Assembly (NCBI RefSeq): GCF_004761975.1
Contig: NZ_RQII01000037.1
Location: 1-54,887, forward strand
Origin: Planococcus koreensis
Lineage (GTDB): Bacteria; Bacillota; Bacilli; Bacillales_A; Planococcaceae
DNA length: 54,887 bases
Reading direction: 5' to 3'
The position numbers and the translations under genes are program-made. This document shows positions 53,002 to 54,887 of this stretch, in pieces; position 1 is the first letter of the stretch, and the number at the start of each line of letters is the position of its first letter. The notes beneath the pieces were generated by a model. The model did not search any database. It was not told the DNA's origin and worked only from the letters and a program-made list of their open reading frames with translations.

Positions 53002-53667
53002 ATGGGCAGCCAAATTAAAGCTTTTGTTTTCGATGTCTATGGAACATTATTTGATGTGACAGCAATTAAAAAAGAATGCGAGGAGCTTTATCCGGGATAC
53101 GGCGAGAAAATCAGCCAATCTTGGAGAGCTAAGCAAGTTGAATACTTCCTGCTGCGCCAGCTTATGGGGAATTATGCAACGCTTCAGTCCATTACCCGTC
53201 AGGCGTTGAAATACGTCTTAAAAGAACAAGGGCTTGAGCCGGATGAGAAAAACGAGCAGCAATTGCTTGAAGCCTATCTCCGGTTGCCGCTTTATCCAGA
53301 AGTGGCAGATGTACTCAGCCAGTTGAAGGATAAAAAGCTAGTGGTGTTTTCAAACGGATCACACGACATGCTGGACCCCTTGATCGAGCATGCAGAGCTG
53401 CAAACGCTGTTTGCGGAAGTACTTAGCATTGATGACGTCAAACAGTTTAAGCCGGCACCAACTTCTTATGAATACGCTTTGGAAAAGCTGGGGATTGAAA
53501 GCCATGAAGTGCTATTCATGTCATCAAACGGCTGGGATGTGTCAGGAGCCAAAAATTTCGGGTTCCAAACGGCTTGGATCAACCGCAAAAACTTGCCGGT
53601 AGAAGAACTGGATTTGCCGCCGGATTATATTTTCAAAGACTTGAACGGCCTGTTGAAATGGCAATGA
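53002..53667 (+). CDS. haloacid dehalogenase, type II (L-2-haloacid dehalogenase-like)
   Basis: A 221-residue HAD hydrolase. The nucleophile is the first Asp of FVFDVYGTLFDV. Motif II is VVFSNGSHDML, motif III Lys in KQFKPAPTSYEYAL, and motif IV SSNGWDVSGAKNFG, whose SSN-x-WD signature is that of L-2-haloacid dehalogenases rather than phosphatases. The cap has Arg in SWRAKQVEYFLL. It releases halide from 2-haloalkanoic acids with inversion. Natural substrate unknown. GAAGGAGGA precedes the ATG. Single gene. Confidence 0.88.
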   Translation: MGSQIKAFVFDVYGTLFDVTAIKKECEELYPGYGEKISQSWRAKQVEYFLLRQLMGNYATLQSITRQALKYVLKEQGLEPDEKNEQQLLEAYLRLPLYPEVADVLSQLKDKKLVVFSNGSHDMLDPLIEHAELQTLFAEVLSIDDVKQFKPAPTSYEYALEKLGIESHEVLFMSSNGWDVSGAKNFGFQTAWINRKNLPVEELDLPPDYIFKDLNGLLKWQ

Positions 53668-53849
53668 AACACAGCAGAAATGAGCGGCAATCGGCATTGC
53701 GTTGGAAGTATTGCTTCGAACTCAGCGGCTTTCATAGAATAGGCTTTTTATGGCCTCTTGAACGCCATCTTTAGTTGCTTTCCTTCTATTAGAAAATAGA
53801 AACATCAGCGTTGTCCGAAAGGCGGCGACAAAGATGACTTTCTTTCTTA

Positions 53850-53879
53850 TTGAATGCGCTTCCATTTATCCTCTATACT
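53850..53879 (+). promoter_or_regulatory. mtlA promoter with cre site
   Basis: TTGAAT (53850-53855), 18 bases, TATACT (53874-53879). TGAATGCGCTTCCA (53851-53864) matches the cre consensus at 13 of 14 positions and overlaps the -35, fitting CcpA repression of mannitol uptake. Confidence 0.7.
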
Positions 53880-53931
53880 TCGACTAAGAAGAAAAAGAGC
53901 AGCAGCTCTGATAACAGAAAGGATGAATGAG

Positions 53932-54887
53932 ATGAATCAAGCTTCAATGAAGGTCCGCGTTCAAAAATTCGGTAACTTTTTAAGCTCGATGGTGCTTCCA
54001 AACATCGGCGCATTTATTGCTTGGGGATTAATCACGGCATTATTCATACCGACGGGCTTTTTCCCGAATGAACGGCTTGGCACAATGGTCGGTCCGATGA
54101 TCACCTACTTGCTGCCACTATTGATCGGCTATACAGGCGGCCGGTTGATTTATGAACAGCGAGGCGGCGTTGTTGCAGCGATTGCGACGATGGGGGTTAT
54201 CGTTGGCGCACCAGATACACCGATGTTTTTAGGCGCGATGATCGTAGGTCCGCTTGGCGCATTCGTCATCAAGAAATTCGACCAATTGATCGAAGGCAAG
54301 ATCAAGACTGGTTTTGAAATGCTGGTCAATAACTTTTCTGCCGGTATTTTGGGCGGAGCGGTTGCCATCCTGGCATTCTACGGAATCGGGCCAGCAGTCA
54401 AGGCGTTAACAGATGTTCTTGTATCCGGCGTTGACTGGCTGCTTGAAGCGGGCTTATTGCCGCTGACGAGCATTTTGATTGAACCGGCGAAAATCCTGTT
54501 CTTGAATAATGCCATCAACCACGGCATCTTGTCGCCGATTGGCTTGGAGCAAGTCCAGCAAACCGGGAAATCACTTTTATTCCTATTGGAAGCAAACCCA
54601 GGACCAGGTCTTGGTGTCCTGCTTGCGTTCATGATATTCGGCAAAGGGATTGCCAAACAATCGGCTCCGGGAGCCGCGATCATCCACTTCCTTGGAGGGA
54701 TCCACGAAATTTACTTCCCGTATGTCTTAATGAAACCACTCTTGCTGCTGGCAGTTATTTTCGGCGGAATGAGCGGCGTCTTTACTCTTGTATTGATGGG
54801 CGGCGGCTTGGTTGCGCCAGCATCACCCGGAAGCATCTTAGCGATTGCGGCTGTAACACCGCCTGAAGGCATGGCCTATGTTGCCAA
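53932..54887 (+). CDS. mtlA: PTS mannitol transporter, IICB component (partial)
   Basis: The first 318 codons of mannitol-specific enzyme II, cut by the window edge. [40 protein letters not shown] and the [14 protein letters not shown] motif (the GIXE-type substrate site) are all diagnostic of the MtlA IIC domain. ATG 53932 is preferred, 8 bases after AAAGGA; two earlier ATGs lie too close. The IIB domain would follow past the window. Mannitol is imported as mannitol 1-phosphate. Confidence 0.93.
   Translation, partial: MNQASMKVRVQKFGNFLSSMVLPNIGAFIAWGLITALFIPTGFFPNERLGTMVGPMITYLLPLLIGYTGGRLIYEQRGGVVAAIATMGVIVGAPDTPMFLGAMIVGPLGAFVIKKFDQLIEGKIKTGFEMLVNNFSAGILGGAVAILAFYGIGPAVKALTDVLVSGVDWLLEAGLLPLTSILIEPAKILFLNNAINHGILSPIGLEQVQQTGKSLLFLLEANPGPGLGVLLAFMIFGKGIAKQSAPGAAIIHFLGGIHEIYFPYVLMKPLLLLAVIFGGMSGVFTLVLMGGGLVAPASPGSILAIAAVTPPEGMAYVA

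Noticed and set aside
53574-53774. A 66-codon frame overlapping the end of the dehalogenase gene
   Set aside because: Begins out of frame inside a certain gene and lacks a start signal. The part after 53668 is weakly coding-like but not supported.

Overview
The window reads as chromosome of a low-to-moderate GC Gram-positive (Bacillota), most likely a Planococcus-type member of the Planococcaceae. The basis is Bacillus-type strong Shine-Dalgarno sequences with some GTG/TTG starts, CcpA-type cre sites, Zur boxes in front of paralogous ribosomal proteins, an hxlAB ribulose-monophosphate pair and a staphyloxanthin-type carotenoid oxygenase (crtP). No rRNA, tRNA, CRISPR array, integrase or insertion sequence was found. 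Genus assignment is inference.

Layout. 1-273: frameshifted remnant of a type I restriction HsdR subunit. 340-6135: aldo/keto reductase, pRiA4b ORF-3-like protein, secreted lamin-tail/phospholipase-D protein, DUF998 membrane protein, SDR. 6136-7900: AT-rich accessory island with a small orphan, a broken gene and a possible PD-(D/E)XK-type protein. 7935-11533: aspartate dehydrogenase, acetamidase/formamidase with a zinc-ribbon insert, secreted M14 carboxypeptidase. 11748-14274: hxlA-hxlB, a HAD phosphatase and an HxlR regulator (formaldehyde fixation). 14511-19963: second pRiA4b-like protein, UPF0158, a YefM/YoeB toxin-antitoxin pair with a clear operator, SWIM protein and small genes. 20274-21782: crtP.

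21930-32238 is the most interesting block. A glucitol-family PTS (gutM, srlA, srlE, srlB) is followed by a homoserine-dehydrogenase-like/SAF-domain oxidoreductase of the kind that includes DXR-like (DRL) enzymes. A second unit encodes a complete acetoin-dehydrogenase-like complex (E1 alpha, E1 beta, E2, E3), and a SorC-family regulator closes the block. Both promoters carry the same 12-bp operator half-site, so the two units are probably one regulon. There is no sorbitol-6-phosphate dehydrogenase. A coherent reading is import and phosphorylation of 2-C-methyl-D-erythritol (or a close relative), oxidation and isomerisation to 1-deoxy-D-xylulose 5-phosphate, then CoA-dependent cleavage to acetyl-CoA and glyceraldehyde 3-phosphate. 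This is a hypothesis.

32487-36737 is a zinc-starvation region. Three near-identical Zur boxes precede a CobW-type GTPase with an overlapping zinc-poor L33, a zinc-independent S14, and an uncharacterised secreted protein with no Cys or His. An aquaporin lies among them. 36809-39979 holds two tandem paralogous small proteins and an OafA/OatA-type acyltransferase. 40247-44777 is a two-gene unit of an Upf1-like helicase with a long coiled-coil insert and a winged-helix partner. 44989-53667 holds an XRE regulator, a 1398-residue TPR protein with an embedded C39-like peptidase domain, a TerF-like vWA protein and its partner, a YcxB-like protein and a 2-haloacid dehalogenase. The window ends inside mtlA (mannitol PTS), which has its own cre site.
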